Shown here piece by piece: positions 43,067 to 53,439 of a stretch of DNA of 64,000 nucleotides (positions are counted from its first letter, which is position 1; each line of letters opens with the position of its first letter). Location of the stretch: assembly GCA_003194525.1 (NCBI GenBank), contig NBIV01000069.1, positions 124,001 through 188,000 of the forward strand. Reading direction: 5' to 3'. The notes under the pieces were generated by a model. That model worked only from the letters and a program-made list of their open reading frames with translations, was not told the DNA's origin and did not search any database. The stretch is from Gracilariopsis chorda (Eukaryota; Rhodophyta; Florideophyceae; Gracilariales; Gracilariaceae). The translations under genes and the position numbers were made by a program.

Positions 43067-44438
43067 CTAATGTCTTGATGGCTGGGTCCAGCCTACAATG
43101 AACATCGTGCACCGCTCGGCCGCGGGATAAACATTACCACACCTGTGGAAAGCCTTGTTCAGGCGTACTGAGTAATCGGTTTCCAATTCCCCAGGTTTCT
43201 GGCGGCTGTCTCCCAGAGCGAGCATTGCCGATTGAATCGCAATGTTAGTTGCATACGAGCGTAGCAGGTATTGCACCGCCTCTGGCCAGCAGCTAACCCC
43301 TCCTTCGGAGGCACGAGTTGTGCATCTTACAGAGTTGAACTGATCTTCAGCGATTCCCTGTAAAAAGTACGGTAGTGTAATGTAGGCCTGAGCCTCATTC
43401 ATCCCGATTATATCGGCTTCCGCCACGAAACGTGCGAGGAAATCCAACAGCAGAATGGGGTCTTCTCAAGAAAAAGTTTGGTTGCGGAGTGAGAGCTGCA
43501 TGTGCTTAATGCAATCTCTCACTCTACCCCATGTCACGGGCGTTTCTCTTGAGAGAGGTATCTTCTAACCGATAGTATCGGTATGACAGCAGCTTCTGAT
43601 AAATTGGGTGCGTTGGCTCCAACTCTTTCAAACCGGAGTGCTTCTTACCCCGAGCTCGGGCGCAAACTACACCTTCGGTGGCATATGACCGCTTGGAGCG
43701 GGAAGAGCGCCCGCAGCGGGTGTTGCCAGCCTCGGAGTCCGAGCTTTCGGAATTATCCGAGTCGTTCGATGAAGAATCCGACGAAGTCGGTGGCCATCGA
43801 GAATATTTCTTTCTTCGGGATCTCCGCTTCTTGCGGTCTTGTCGATGGTCCCTGCGCTCGGCGCGTTGGGAGACAGCTCCATGTTCCGCTGCTGCGGGTT
43901 GGTCCGTCAAGACGGTTTGCTCCAACGTCTCCAGACGGGCCCGAACTCGATCGAATCGGGTCTCAATTCCTTCGACGAACGCAGCGGGTCCACCAAAGCT
44001 TTCCAGCAAGGTGTTGACGTCCGACCGTATTAAACGGAGATCTTCTGCGACATCCTTTACAGGGTTCGCCTCCATCACTCCACGGAAGGAGGTAAATTCC
44101 CTGACAAGTGTGTTATGAGCAGTCCGTAGCGTACGGAGCTGCTCGTCCAGGCGAGTCACCTGGCTCTTCTCGACGGCCCCAGATGGCGGGGGCACTTCCG
44201 CGACAGCAGTAACCGCTGTAGGCGGCCCAGCACTGGGTTTTAAGTTGTTTAGCAGAGCTGGTGGATCATTCCGGGGTTCCGGTTCCTGGCCCGTTGAGCG
44301 GGAAGCGACCTTGGCAGCCAAGGTAGAACCAGCCCTACTCAGGATCCTGGTAGGATGCCGAACATCGGGGTTTTCACCACCTTGGTGGGAGCAGCTGCGA
44401 GTAATCGCCGGAACCGCGTCCGGGGGCTTCCTCGACAT
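43067..44438 (-). pseudogene. gag region of the Ty3/gypsy fossil
   Basis: The N-terminal part is Pro/Ser/Arg-rich with a coiled-coil-like stretch (SQVTRLDEQLRTLRTAHNTL). A capsid-like helical part follows toward 43.1 kb (ITLPYFLQGIAEDQF, then YLLRSYATNIAIQSA). Placement directly after the primer-binding site supports gag. Fossil. Confidence 0.7.
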
Positions 44439-44541
44439 GACAAACTGGTCAAACGGGAACCACGGAATTGTTCCAGATAAATGAATTAAACGTCCACGAG
44501 GAGAAATACAGAGCTTAGTCTTGTAGGTCGGGAGACCACTT

Positions 44542-45395
44542 TGTGGTGCGATGCCCAGTGATGGGAAAACACGCCAAAGACGTTCAGGATCTTCCTCTCA
44601 CGAGGGTAGCACAGCGAAAGAGCCCTTCAAGGGATGACACGACGAAGTCGGGTGTAAACCGAGGTCAACTTTCGCGACTAGCGCAGGAAGGTGAATAGGT
44701 AAACCTGTAACACAGTGCAATACTCCGGTGAGGAGGGATGACTCCACACAGTGGCGTGCACACGACAGATGTCGGTATGAGCCGCGGATAGCGGGAACTA
44801 TCCTAAATAGGAAAGGGGAAATATAAAGGAATATGGGGGGAATGCGACAAAGGAAAGGGACGACAACGAGTCACGCGATTGGCTCTGGCGAGGCCCAGCA
44901 CTGCCGAGAAATATACCGTATACACGGGCGAGACCACAACAATGGGAACAATCCTCAAGAGGGGTATCTTGGCGAGCAAGGGGGTTGAGCACACCGTAGG
45001 CAACGGGATATTTCTCCTAAATGGAGTCGAGTACCGCCTAAGGCGAATGAGCTCAGAGCCAAGTTCTTGGAGTAGAACACCCTTGGTGGGGAAGATTTAA
45101 TGGTGCAGCGGCCGCGAGGCCGGCGTACTAAGTAGTGTAGCTTCCCTAGTGTAATAACTAATTAAATAGATAAATAAATAAATAAATAACAACCACCCGT
45201 TCACTATCTATCCCTGCCTGCAACCCTTGCCAACGCCCGTGTTCCACGTGTACCACCGGTGTACCGGGCCAACTCCTGCTCCCAGGCAGTGCCACCTGAC
45301 ACGGGGAAAATTCATGTATGAACATGTATGAAAGCCGGTGCGACCGGGAAAATTAACAAGTCCCCAGATGTCCCTCTTACGAGGCATGCTCTTCA
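44542..45395 (-). repeat. 5' LTR of the Ty3/gypsy fossil
   Basis: Partner of the LTR at 33750-34600, aligned along its whole length, about 95% alike by eye. The primer-binding-site-like sequence lies just inside, three bases from its edge on the minus strand. Confidence 0.88.
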
Positions 45396-45665
45396 GATAA
45401 AAACCCAGTATCACAAGTGATTAAGTCGTACTGACATATTGAGCCCAGAACAACGACATCACATACAGGCGAGTGGAAAACAAGGAACATGCGAAGCTTG
45501 TTACCAAAACATACGTCCATATTGATACCGTTTTTGCCGCCCTCGACGATGTTGAACTTAAACATCCTGGTATTCTCCTCAATTCAAACAGATTCTGGAA
45601 CTTAGACGAGAGCGCTGTAGTTTGCACGTTTGGCAAATGGGAAAAGGCGTTTACGACAAGAGCCA
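45396..45665 (+). pseudogene. T2 transposase, middle part with first catalytic Asp
   Basis: From about 45460 the frame reads VENKEHAKLVTKTYVHIDTV, then ELKHPGILLNSNRFWNLDESAV and FGKWEKAFTTRA. NLDES carries the first catalytic Asp of the DDE triad. Two stops lie in the same frame near the left edge. It is cut at 45666 by an LTR-like block. Confidence 0.65.
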
Positions 45666-46474
45666 TGTAGTGTACGCCCTCTGGGGGTAGATCTTGAGCA
45701 CTTATTAATTTTCCGATTGTTCGGCTCATTTACAATACTTTGGCACGGCTTGGCCGGATTCACCATGGCAAGGGACTCTGCACGTGTTACATGGATGTGC
45801 CACTATATTGGATAGGATTTTGCTATTTTTAATATTTTTATTTAGTTATTACAGTCGGATGGTAAGTACTTAGTGCGCCGGAGAGTTGCCATCGCACCAG
45901 TAAACCTTCACCAACAAGGTACCCCAACCTGGGGAACTGGCTCTAGACCTCACAGTGCAAAACGCGAAGGTTGGGTATCACACTCAAGGTGTCCGGGGCC
46001 TTGCTCCCTGTGGAAGCAGACCCAGTGACAGAGCCCTCTGTGTACCTGTAATACGGGCGCAACTCCGTAGGTATTTTGTATGGACCACAGAGGTGGATAA
46101 AGAAAGTTGAATCAAAGCCAGAAAGACGGTAAAACCAGAGAACAGTGTGCCACGCGATGCGGTGGTTTAGAATATACCCGTTGGAGGGTGCATTCCGAGG
46201 GCGGGGAAAAACCACCCGGTGGGTCGTATTGAAAGTGGAAACAGACCCGACGGAGAGTGCGCATGCACGAGATGTAGAGGACAAATTACCCAATACAGGG
46301 GCGATACCAGTACCACACGGTAGATAAATGTCACACGACAATTATAACACAAAGTATCTGTATGTTTACCGAGTGGTTGCATTGAGCAAACCGAATGCGG
46401 TGACGCTCCGTGAGGAGTAGTACGGCACAAAGACGTCAGAATTCAGAACCGGATACATCAGGCCAAACTGAACA
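45666..46474 (+). mobile_element. LTR-like block (fossil), opposite orientation to the 33.75-kb element
   Basis: The reverse complement shares landmarks with the related LTRs: GGCGCACTAAGTA, TGGTGCGATGGCAACT, AGGTTGGGGT and CTAGAG, best matched by the LTR at 62.18 kb. The left end TGTAGTGTACGCCCTC resembles the inner ends of the other LTRs in reverse. The right end near 46474 is provisional. Diverged, hence old. Confidence 0.55.
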
Positions 46475-46707
46475 GTTATGAATGACCGAAGTCTCGGGTT
46501 AACTTTACTTAGTGCTCGCGACGATGACGTCGCGCTCATCTAATTAGGTACACTACCATCTCAATACCCCACTTTTAATGATTTGCTCATGTATGAGGGG
46601 GGTGTTGTTGACTGACGGGAGGCGTTGCGCCACAAATTCGCTTTGCACGCCCCCGTTTGCGCATGCAAAACTCCCATTTGGGGCAAAGACTCCGTACCAT
46701 TAAAAAC

Positions 46708-46950
46708 ATTCAGCAGCAGCAGCAGCAGCAAAGCGTTCAGTTATTAAGCTGCTGCTGCTGCATGTTGAATTTACAATGGCAGCTGAATGGCTTGCAATAC
46801 AATCAAATTGTAGTGTCAGCCACTCAGCAGCAAAACCCCGGCTGTTCATTTCAACACGTGGCAAGTTGCACTGCGCCTGTGCAGTGTATACTGAAGTTTC
46901 ATTGCAGACATGCCTGCAACAGACGTATATACTGCACTGGCGCAGTGCCA
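46708..46950. repeat. Three consecutive imperfect hairpins, including (CAG)n/(CTG)n arms
   Basis: Hairpin 1: arms 46709-46730 (CAG repeats) and 46748-46769 (CTG repeats). Hairpin 2: 22-base arms 46782-46803 and 46807-46828 with a 3-base loop. Hairpin 3: arms about 46866-46907 and 46911-46950, with GCACTGCGCC-GTGCAGT-TATAC paired. They follow each other within 245 bases, just upstream of the helicase fragment. Confidence 0.8.
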
Positions 46951-47044
46951 AATGCATCTCGCTTGCTGACCCTAACCACTATTTTGCATCCCATCCAGGC
47001 TTGGCCAACAGCGCAGTGTCGTAACTTTTGGTTTCTTTAGGCAC

Positions 47045-48405
47045 TGTTGCTGGCCTGGGACCTGGGCAAGGCCAAGCTCGTGTGCTGGTCTCCAGCTACA
47101 ACAGGCATTGCAGCATCGTTTCACGAAAGTGGCCGCACTTTGCATAGCCTGCTTGGACTGGGTGTAGCTGATAAGGACAGTACAAGCAGCACTACAGCCA
47201 ATTTGTAAAATTACGGTCCTCGATCTCCATGTGCAGAACTGCTAAGTGAAATACAACTGCCCGTCTTGGATGAGGCGTCCATGCTCTCAAGAAAGCTCTT
47301 CGAACTCATGGATGCGTTGCTCAAAGATCTTCGCTGCGGTGGAATGGAAAATCGGCCTTCTTTTGGGGGCTTGACCATCGTTCTATCCGACGACTACTCC
47401 CAGCTGCTTACAGTGGTGCCGCAGGTGTACATGGAAGCCGAGCCAAGTGAAAATATGAGACAAGTGTACACAAAAATTCTCAACTAATTGCCGTATAAGA
47501 GTGATCTGTGGACATTGTGCTCGGTTCAAGTGCTGTACCTCACCGAAAAAGTATGCCAAGCCAATGATCCGGCATTTACGTCGCTGTTACGTTCCATTGC
47601 ACGCAACACGATATCCAACAACGCTCCACTACCACTCAGATCTACCAGTGGCATGCAAACTGCCTACCAACTCCTGTGCAAATGGCTCACAACACGACGC
47701 AAGGAGGATGTGGATCTCAACAAAATGCTCACTGCCTCCATAAATACGTTGATCGATGAACACAATGCGGCAGCGCTGGATCTGTTTCCTGGTGAACGCT
47801 TCACTCTTCTGTCAGCTACGAAAGTACAACCTGACGGTTTACAGAACTCAGAGCCCGACGTCATCAATACCTTTGTTCCTGAGTTTGCATATCAGTATGC
47901 ACCTACTGGAGTACCACGTCATAACTTGGATTTGAAGATTGTTGAGCCAGTTATGGTCATTTTGAACGTGCTGCATCCCGCTGTAGTCAACGGAAAGCTG
48001 TTCTTAGTCTTGCGTATCGATCAGTTTACCATGCAGGGGGCTGGATTCGACGAGAACGGACAGGTGCTGGAACGACAGCTCCTGCATCGTATCCACTTCG
48101 AGTTTTCTTTCGCAGACATTCGCATGATTCGAAGGCAGTTCCCCATTCGTCTCGCATTTGCAGCTACCGTTCACAAAGGACAAGGAAAGACTTTGGATGG
48201 CTTGGTTGTGGATGTGCCATCCAAACTCTTCTGCGCCGGTTAGTTGTATGTCGCATTGTCGCGCGTTCGAAGGAACGACCATGTGCTGCTCCTGCATGAC
48301 CCGCAGCTTACATTTGCGAATGCGCACACACTTCATCCCATGCCTGTGGCCATCGCCAACCCAGTGCTGCCTAAAGCCATTCAGTCCTGCATCCCTCTAC
48401 AACCG
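47045..48405 (+). pseudogene. PIF1/Helitron-type helicase, C-terminal two thirds, decayed
   Basis: One frame runs the whole way with three internal stops (47206, 47485, 48241). Landmarks in order: TTGIAASFHESGRTLHSLLGL (motif Ia), VLDEASML (Walker B), FGGLTIVLSDDYSQLL followed by VVP (motif III), ENMRQV, GVPRHNLDLK, then RRQFPIRLAFAATVHKGQGKT and, after the last stop, LYVALSRVRRNDHV (motif VI). The Walker A region is degraded (DLGKAKL where GxGKT is expected). No Rep nuclease part was found upstream. PIF1-like helicases of this kind are the helicase half of Helitron transposases or stray nuclear copies. With so few stops the loss is fairly recent or the copy evolved slowly. Confidence 0.8.
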
Positions 48406-48589
48406 TAATCATATTTCTTGCGTTCTTCATTCATTGAATTAAACTACTTGCTTTTCTGCTTTTGCTTTCTCCAACCTTTTTCTTTTTTCTCACCGCTGTT
48501 TATCACTCCTCCCTCCACTGCGGCGCACTGCGCCGCCCACGGCCGAAGGCCCTTCTACTTTTAATAAATTATAATAATTGACGACAATA

Positions 48590-49380
48590 GTGCACACCTC
48601 CCCAGGTCCACACACGTGGTCAGGCCAATTTCAGGCACCCTGAGAAGTTAACCCAAGTAAAACATACCACTACAGCATGGTACTGTCGCACATGCGCACA
48701 CGCGTACACTCAACCTTAAATCCATTCTAGATTCCTACCTTGCTAGGTGAAACTTCACACAGTAAACCATCCCATTGGCATCATCTCGTACGGTTCCAAC
48801 CCATATACAGTAGAGCCTTCACGGTAATCGCGTCGCACTCCTATGAGTAGCATCATCGCGACTACCACGAATTTCGCGTTGCACCACAGACCTCATCGCC
48901 TTCGCGTGTTCTCTACTCCTTCTTGGAGGGAAGCACCCTCACATACGGAAAGTCTAACCCCCTTGCCTATCTAAAGAACCCAAGTATTCGGATTGTTATT
49001 CCAACTGTCCTGGTGTTCTCGTTGTACAAGTTTTTTTAACCGGCACTGCCTTTAGTCGCCGTCACGACACTCGGGACTCAGCTCCCCCTTATTTTTCACT
49101 TCACAGGGTGGCTTTCCCGCTACCCACGGCTGGTGTTCGCGCGCACCACTAAAGTAGAAACCTCACCTCTCTAAAGGACGACCACCCCCATACTCTGCTC
49201 CTGCGGATACCCGATGCTTGTCGTAACTTCCCTGCGCAAGTCACGACGGGTCGCCTCGGCCTTACAATCTGACATAGTCATGCCACTCCGGGGAGGGCTC
49301 TACCCAACTGGGCTCACCTCTAAGGAGGAAAGATCCCGAACTTCCTACGTTGTACTCCGGTTTCCGGGCATTGCACTACA
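48590..49380 (+). mobile_element. LTR-like block (fossil), same orientation as 45666-46474
   Basis: The right edge is sharp: reverse complement TGTAGTGCAATGCCCGG, followed by TTCGGGATCTTTCCTCC and GAGCCCAGTTGGGTAGAGCC, matching the LTR at 62178. GCGGGAAAGCCACCCT and the AGTCTAAC-type blocks also match. The left edge is provisional. It ends directly against the next piece of T2. Confidence 0.65.
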
Positions 49381-50594
49381 AGATAATAAAAACAGGGTTC
49401 ATGGAGTGGAATCGACATACGGCGCTAGCAAACACATAACTGTTGTTATAGCCCCCTTCGCTTCCAACATTTTGACACCTCCTTTCTTCATTGTTGCGGG
49501 AGAATGGCAAAGAAATGATTGGTACTCTTCCGTGACTGGTAGTTTTACTGACGCACCCAGGGGAATCATTGAAGAGTTCACCAAACCAAATTGGTTTCCC
49601 AGCAAAGGGTGCATTGCAGTTACCGACAATGGTTCAGTGGAAAGACCTTTTCTCCACGCGTTTGTCCAACAAGTGCAGCACACTGCGCGACAACATTTGT
49701 TAGATGCAGAGCCCTTCTTTTTGTTTCTAGATGGTTACTCATGCTGAAACCACCCCGACTGGATTGAATTTTGTTTCCAAAAGGGAATGGAGGCGATTTT
49801 AAACGCCCCAAATACGTCTTACATCTTGCAACCGTGACAAACTCATTTAAAAGCGCTTACATGAGTTAATGCGCGTGGTGAGAGATGAGTTTAATTGGCA
49901 AGGTTGTGTGGGTACGACTAGTGTTAACTTCAACCTGGGAGGGGCCGTATATGCCTGGCAAAGAATTACTCCGGAACTCGTGCAAGCTACCTTCAAAGTA
50001 ACAGGGACTTTCCCATTCCCGCGGAAGTTTGCTGAAAAGTACAAGACCTACGAAGAAGAGCAAACAGACCCCGTTAAGTCAGAAAACGAACGCTTGGAGA
50101 ATGCCACGTTTGCGTCGCGGCTAGTGTTGGTGAGAAAGAGGGACAGTGACCAAGATATTTTCATTACAATGAGAGAAATTATAGATTGGAGCAAAGGTGT
50201 GTCGAGCAAGATTCAAGAAATATAAATTCTCTTGGAGAAAAAAGAGACTGTTAACAGCACTTTGATGGGCAAATTCCGAATTCAAACAGGCTCTAGTGGT
50301 AGTGAAAAAGCAAAGAATGCATATCGTGTGTTTTTTGATGCTGTTGCACCTGCGGGATGGGAGACACACGGAGCAGAAATGAGAAGTAGGAAACTGGTTG
50401 AGGCCCAAAAAGAACTTAGAAAACAGGAAAGTCTTGAACAAAAGACAAAGAAAGCCAAAGAGCGTATAATTGTGCGCAAGAGACCAGAACAGGCAGCTGA
50501 AAGTCGTGAAAAATACAGCGAGCTCAAACGTGTAGCAAAGATGGCTGCAAGAGAAGAGCGATTTCAATTGCTTCTCCAAGTTCGTGAAGCTTGA
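49381..50594 (+). pseudogene. T2 transposase, C-terminal part
   Basis: From about 49390 the frame reads STYGASKHITVVIAPFASN, PPFFIVAGEWQRNDWYSS, then FFLFLDGYSC with the second catalytic Asp. A stop follows at 49745; further in the same frame come TSYILQP (just before the third catalytic position) and another stop. A second open stretch (49869-50225) holds FKVTGTFPFPRKF, typical of the region after the catalytic core, and a Lys/Glu-rich coiled-coil-like tail (50232-50594) follows. Confidence 0.7.
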
Positions 50595-50984
50595 GAAGTG
50601 GGCGCGGAAGAGAACCAACGTTTGAAGAATCTCCATCGCGATTTGAAACGTTTGCCTCAATGTGCAGGGGCGTTTTCGGCGTCATTGGCTCTAAATGAAG
50701 TTGCTAGAGTCACGACGTGTAAGAAACAACCATTTCTTGCGTTGCAGTTTAGTACGGAGCTTATATTGGATGGAGTGAGCGAGGCGGTGGTGGTAGGACT
50801 CGGAGGCGAAGGGGGGCCCTAAATTAACCCAGAGCCTTGGTGACGTTGGTTGACAGTGACCAAAGCAGATCAGGAGGCTTTTGTTGTTTGAGTTGTGTTC
50901 ATCTGGTGTTCAACACACCAATCTAATCAGCTTATGAAGCTGATTTAATTCATATCAAGTAATAAATAATAACGCATCTGTAAG
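50595..50984. other. Right flank of T2, no gene
   Basis: Presumably the 3' untranslated part of T2. A small hairpin, AATCAGCTTATGAAGCTGATT, lies at about 50925-50946. The CCACACTAAT terminal motif is not seen here. Confidence 0.4.
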
Positions 50985-51910
50985 GTGAATTTGTTTTTAG
51001 AATACCGTTCGATGGCCCAAAATACGCCATTGAGAAAGGTAATAGTAATAAGAGCACTGCAATGATAGGCGCAAGACATGCACGGCCCCGACTAAGGCAA
51101 GGCAGAAATAAATGATGATAGAAACGTAAACATAACAATGGCCCACTACTAGCGGTAGAGAAAAACCACGATGACAACAGGTGAGCAACCAAAACAATAG
51201 GCCTAGCGCAATATGGATATCAACAATTTTATTGAACACTCACGACCAAAACCTTAAGTCATGTGAATGTCTTAGGAAAATATAGTAACATGCCTGAACA
51301 ACACTTAAGGTCCGGCAGACGCTATGCATTTGTGATAAATACGCCGGCTTGTCCCGTAACCCACCCCAAGGCAGCCGAGTCACTCACAATGTGCCCGACA
51401 CCAAGCTGCACAATTATGGAGGGAAAGTAGAGTATATTAGTGTTGGAGGCAAGAGGTAGCAGACAGCTCTAGAAGATGGTGGAGTTCGCCAAACGGAGAA
51501 GAGCTGCCTGTTTTGGCCCGAGTTGGATTGGAGGCTGCCGAAATGCAGAATTTATAGACAAATTTTCTATGTGCATACTGTGAGTGTCATGTTGCATGAT
51601 TTCAGGGCACTGGGTGACAACCCTTTTTGTACTCTTATTTGCCGGAAAGTAGCCTGAAATTATATTAGCTCGAGAGTACCAGCACTGGCGTGCAGTGCCA
51701 ATAGATAGTAGACCGAAAATGACTAATAGAAACGTGAGTACTGCGGCGGTAGGCACAAGATATGCACCGCCTCGACTCAGGCAAGGCCGAAAAAAATGAT
51801 GATAAAAGCGTACACAGGACAAGAGCCCACTAGCAATGGTAGAGAAGAAAAATGATAAAAACCAATGCACGACCAAAACCTTACGTCTAGCGCAATATGG
51901 ATACAAATGT
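50985..51910 (+). repeat. R-family upstream and leader segments, tandem fragments
   Basis: Three pieces. 50985-51260 is a diverged copy of the upstream segment (GGCGCAAGACATGCAC, GACTAAGGCAAGGC, AAATGATGATA). 51390-51560 is a leader fragment (CAAGCTGCAC, GAGTTGGATTGGAGGC). 51570-51910 is a better copy of the upstream segment (GTGAGTGTCATGTTGCA, CTCGAGAGTACCAGCAC, GCGTGCAGTGCCAAT), shared with 28340-28640. The repetition suggests nested or tandem insertions. Confidence 0.6.
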
Positions 51911-52579
51911 CTTGACTGAACAGGCTGTGGCGTCAGGAGTATTCGGCGTTCTGAGGCACACTTTTTGCCTAAGTCACTGACGACGATTCATACCAGGGTG
52001 GTAGTTCTGGTAACCGAGGGTACCCATTTGGGCTATTGATGGGTGCACTGGGTGATGCCGATCATATGTGGATTATGCCACTAATTTGATTGTCGCACAG
52101 TAGGTGCTTGCCACGGCACACACGCCTATATCATCTAGATATTTTATGATTAGCATTAGCTAGGAGCAGCCGTCCGTGCAGTACTTAGTCCCCGACGCTT
52201 GGTACTTCTCAGAGAGCGCGGACAATAAGGGCATGAACCCAAATCCCTAGTGTTGGATGCTTACTCTGATTTCGTAACCTATTGCATGAATTGCGGCTTC
52301 CCGTGCCCTTCCGAGCGCACCACTCGCCAAACGCTTACCCGTGATTACACGTTCCGTCGCGCACCGCTGTTTGGAGTATCTATAGGACACTCACCGCCGC
52401 AAGCGGCACCCCTTCGTATAGGGTTATTTTTGAGGAGCACCGTGAGCTACCCAGTCTCTTTAGGGAATTATTGGTCATACCACACACGCAAGACAGAAAC
52501 CTTAGGCCTAATGCGTGGCCTAAAGCAAACTTATACGCCAGCTGATCTCGTAACAAATCGAGGCAGCCTAGTCACTTAC
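51911..52579. other. Unassigned spacer inside the R-family cluster
   Basis: A 125-codon plus frame at 52250-52627 matches nothing I know and runs into repeat sequence, so I do not call it a gene. Confidence 0.35.
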
Positions 52580-53365
52580 GATGTGCAGGGAATCAACCTG
52601 CACGATTATGGAAGAAAAGTGGGTTAGAGTGGTGTCGTAGGCAAAGAGGAGCAGCCAGCTCAAAGAGAAGATAGGGGTCACCAAAGGACGAAACAATGAT
52701 CTAACTCGAGTTGGATTGGAGGCCACCGCTCTGGTTTTGTAGACAGTTAGGATAGACGCATAATGTATATTTATGCATAATAGGTCTAAGCAACAACTCA
52801 TAGTAACCTGTCATGGGCCACATCCTTGCCATGTCGGCCCAACTATGCAAAAGGTACTGTACCTCCTAGGGTGTTTTTTGTCTAAATAATATCTGGTGTG
52901 GGCTTCAAACAATTCCAAAAACATTCTTCCAGCCACCTCACCATGTCCAGGCCAGGCGCAACCTCCATTATTTGAGGGCTCTCAGACGGTTCCAGCTTCT
53001 CCGGCCATTCGGTTCAGTACTGTGATTTAGTAGAGATGGAATCAGAATAAAAAGATGCGCCGTCGTTCACATCCCCGTGGAAGGCACAACTGGCAACGGA
53101 AACAGTCCCGAATAGAGTTGAGGGCTTTGGATTCTTTTCGTCTTTACTGCTAGAACTAGAGGATATTTTACGCCGTCTTCCAGAGAATGCGTTGAAAATG
53201 GAAGACGTTCTTATTATCCGGAATGATCTCATATCCCAAGCGCCAAAATTGTATGTGCCTGGGCTGATGCACGGGGCAGTTTTTGCTCCAATCTGGCGTT
53301 GTTCGCAAAACCCTATTCTCATCCATTTTCTTGTTCCTATTATAGACAGGCCTCTCAAGAAGTAA
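52580..53365 (+). mobile_element. R-family copy 2: leader and small protein gene
   Basis: Leader at 52580-52942 (AGGTCTAAGCAACAACTCATA, TCCTTGCCATG, CTAGGGTGTTTTTTG and a TATA-like AAATAATATCT), then an ATG at 52943 opening a 140-codon frame to 53365. The frame carries two internal stops. The start MSRPGATSII resembles MSHPETNPII of copy 3. The C-terminal part, FSSLLLELEDILRRLPENAL then APKLYVPGLMHGAVFAPIWR, aligns with copy 1. Function unknown. A GC-rich segment and the shared terminal segment follow, as in copy 1. Confidence 0.6.
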
Positions 53366-53439
53366 ATATTGCTGCTTTTTCTTAACATGCTTCCTTTAGC
53401 TTTGCTTCTCCGTGGCAGACACGGCGGCGATAATACTAG

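Larger units (their letters stand above)
33750..45395 (-). mobile_element. Ty3/gypsy chromovirus-type LTR retrotransposon (fossil)
   Basis: 11.65 kb, bounded by LTRs of about 851 and 854 bp (33750-34600 and 44542-45395) that are about 95% alike by eye, so the insertion is moderately old. Flanks GATAC and GATAA suggest a 5-base target duplication with one change. Read on the minus strand: primer-binding-site-like TGGTCTCCCGACCTAC next to the LTR (about 44523-44538), gag (about 43.07-44.44 kb), protease (about 41.8-42.3), reverse transcriptase and RNase H (about 39.85-41.7), integrase (about 37.6-39.6), chromodomain (about 37.03-37.19), and a polypurine tract next to the other LTR (34601-34613). 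A coding-like region on the opposite strand occupies about 34.6-36.5 kb. The gag-pol part is broken in roughly six to eight places. It lies inside transposon T2. Confidence 0.92.
33149..50594 (+). mobile_element. Pogo/Tigger-like DDE transposon T2, split by two large insertions
   Basis: Three pieces of one transposase type lie in order on the plus strand. 33385-33749: basic helix-turn-helix-like start (DYKRRVLRLQLQ, then SRAISVACSTVQRLNKF). 45396-45665: HPGILLNSNRFWNLDESAV with the first catalytic Asp. 49381-50594: HITVVIAPFASN-LTPPFFIVAGE, PFFLFLDGYSC with the second Asp, TSYILQP before the third, then a Lys/Glu-rich tail. Between them sit the Ty3/gypsy fossil (33750-45395) and a block at 45666-49380. 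The pieces follow one another in the order expected of a single protein. The transposase has several in-frame stops, for example after FLDGYSC at 49745, so it is inactive. The right terminal repeat was not found. Confidence 0.7.

Noticed and set aside
46776-47024. Plus and minus frames that both read AAEWL...SHSAA
   Set aside because: The shared reading comes from the hairpin arms, not from a gene.
48520-48536. Perfect 17-base GC-rich palindrome downstream of the helicase remnant, as at a Helitron 3' end
   Set aside because: No CTRR terminus follows at the expected distance; the sequence reads CTTCTAC. I therefore do not call a Helitron end.
52250-52627. 125-codon plus frame in the R-family cluster
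   Set aside because: No family match, runs into leader repeat sequence, and no counterpart exists in R copy 1.
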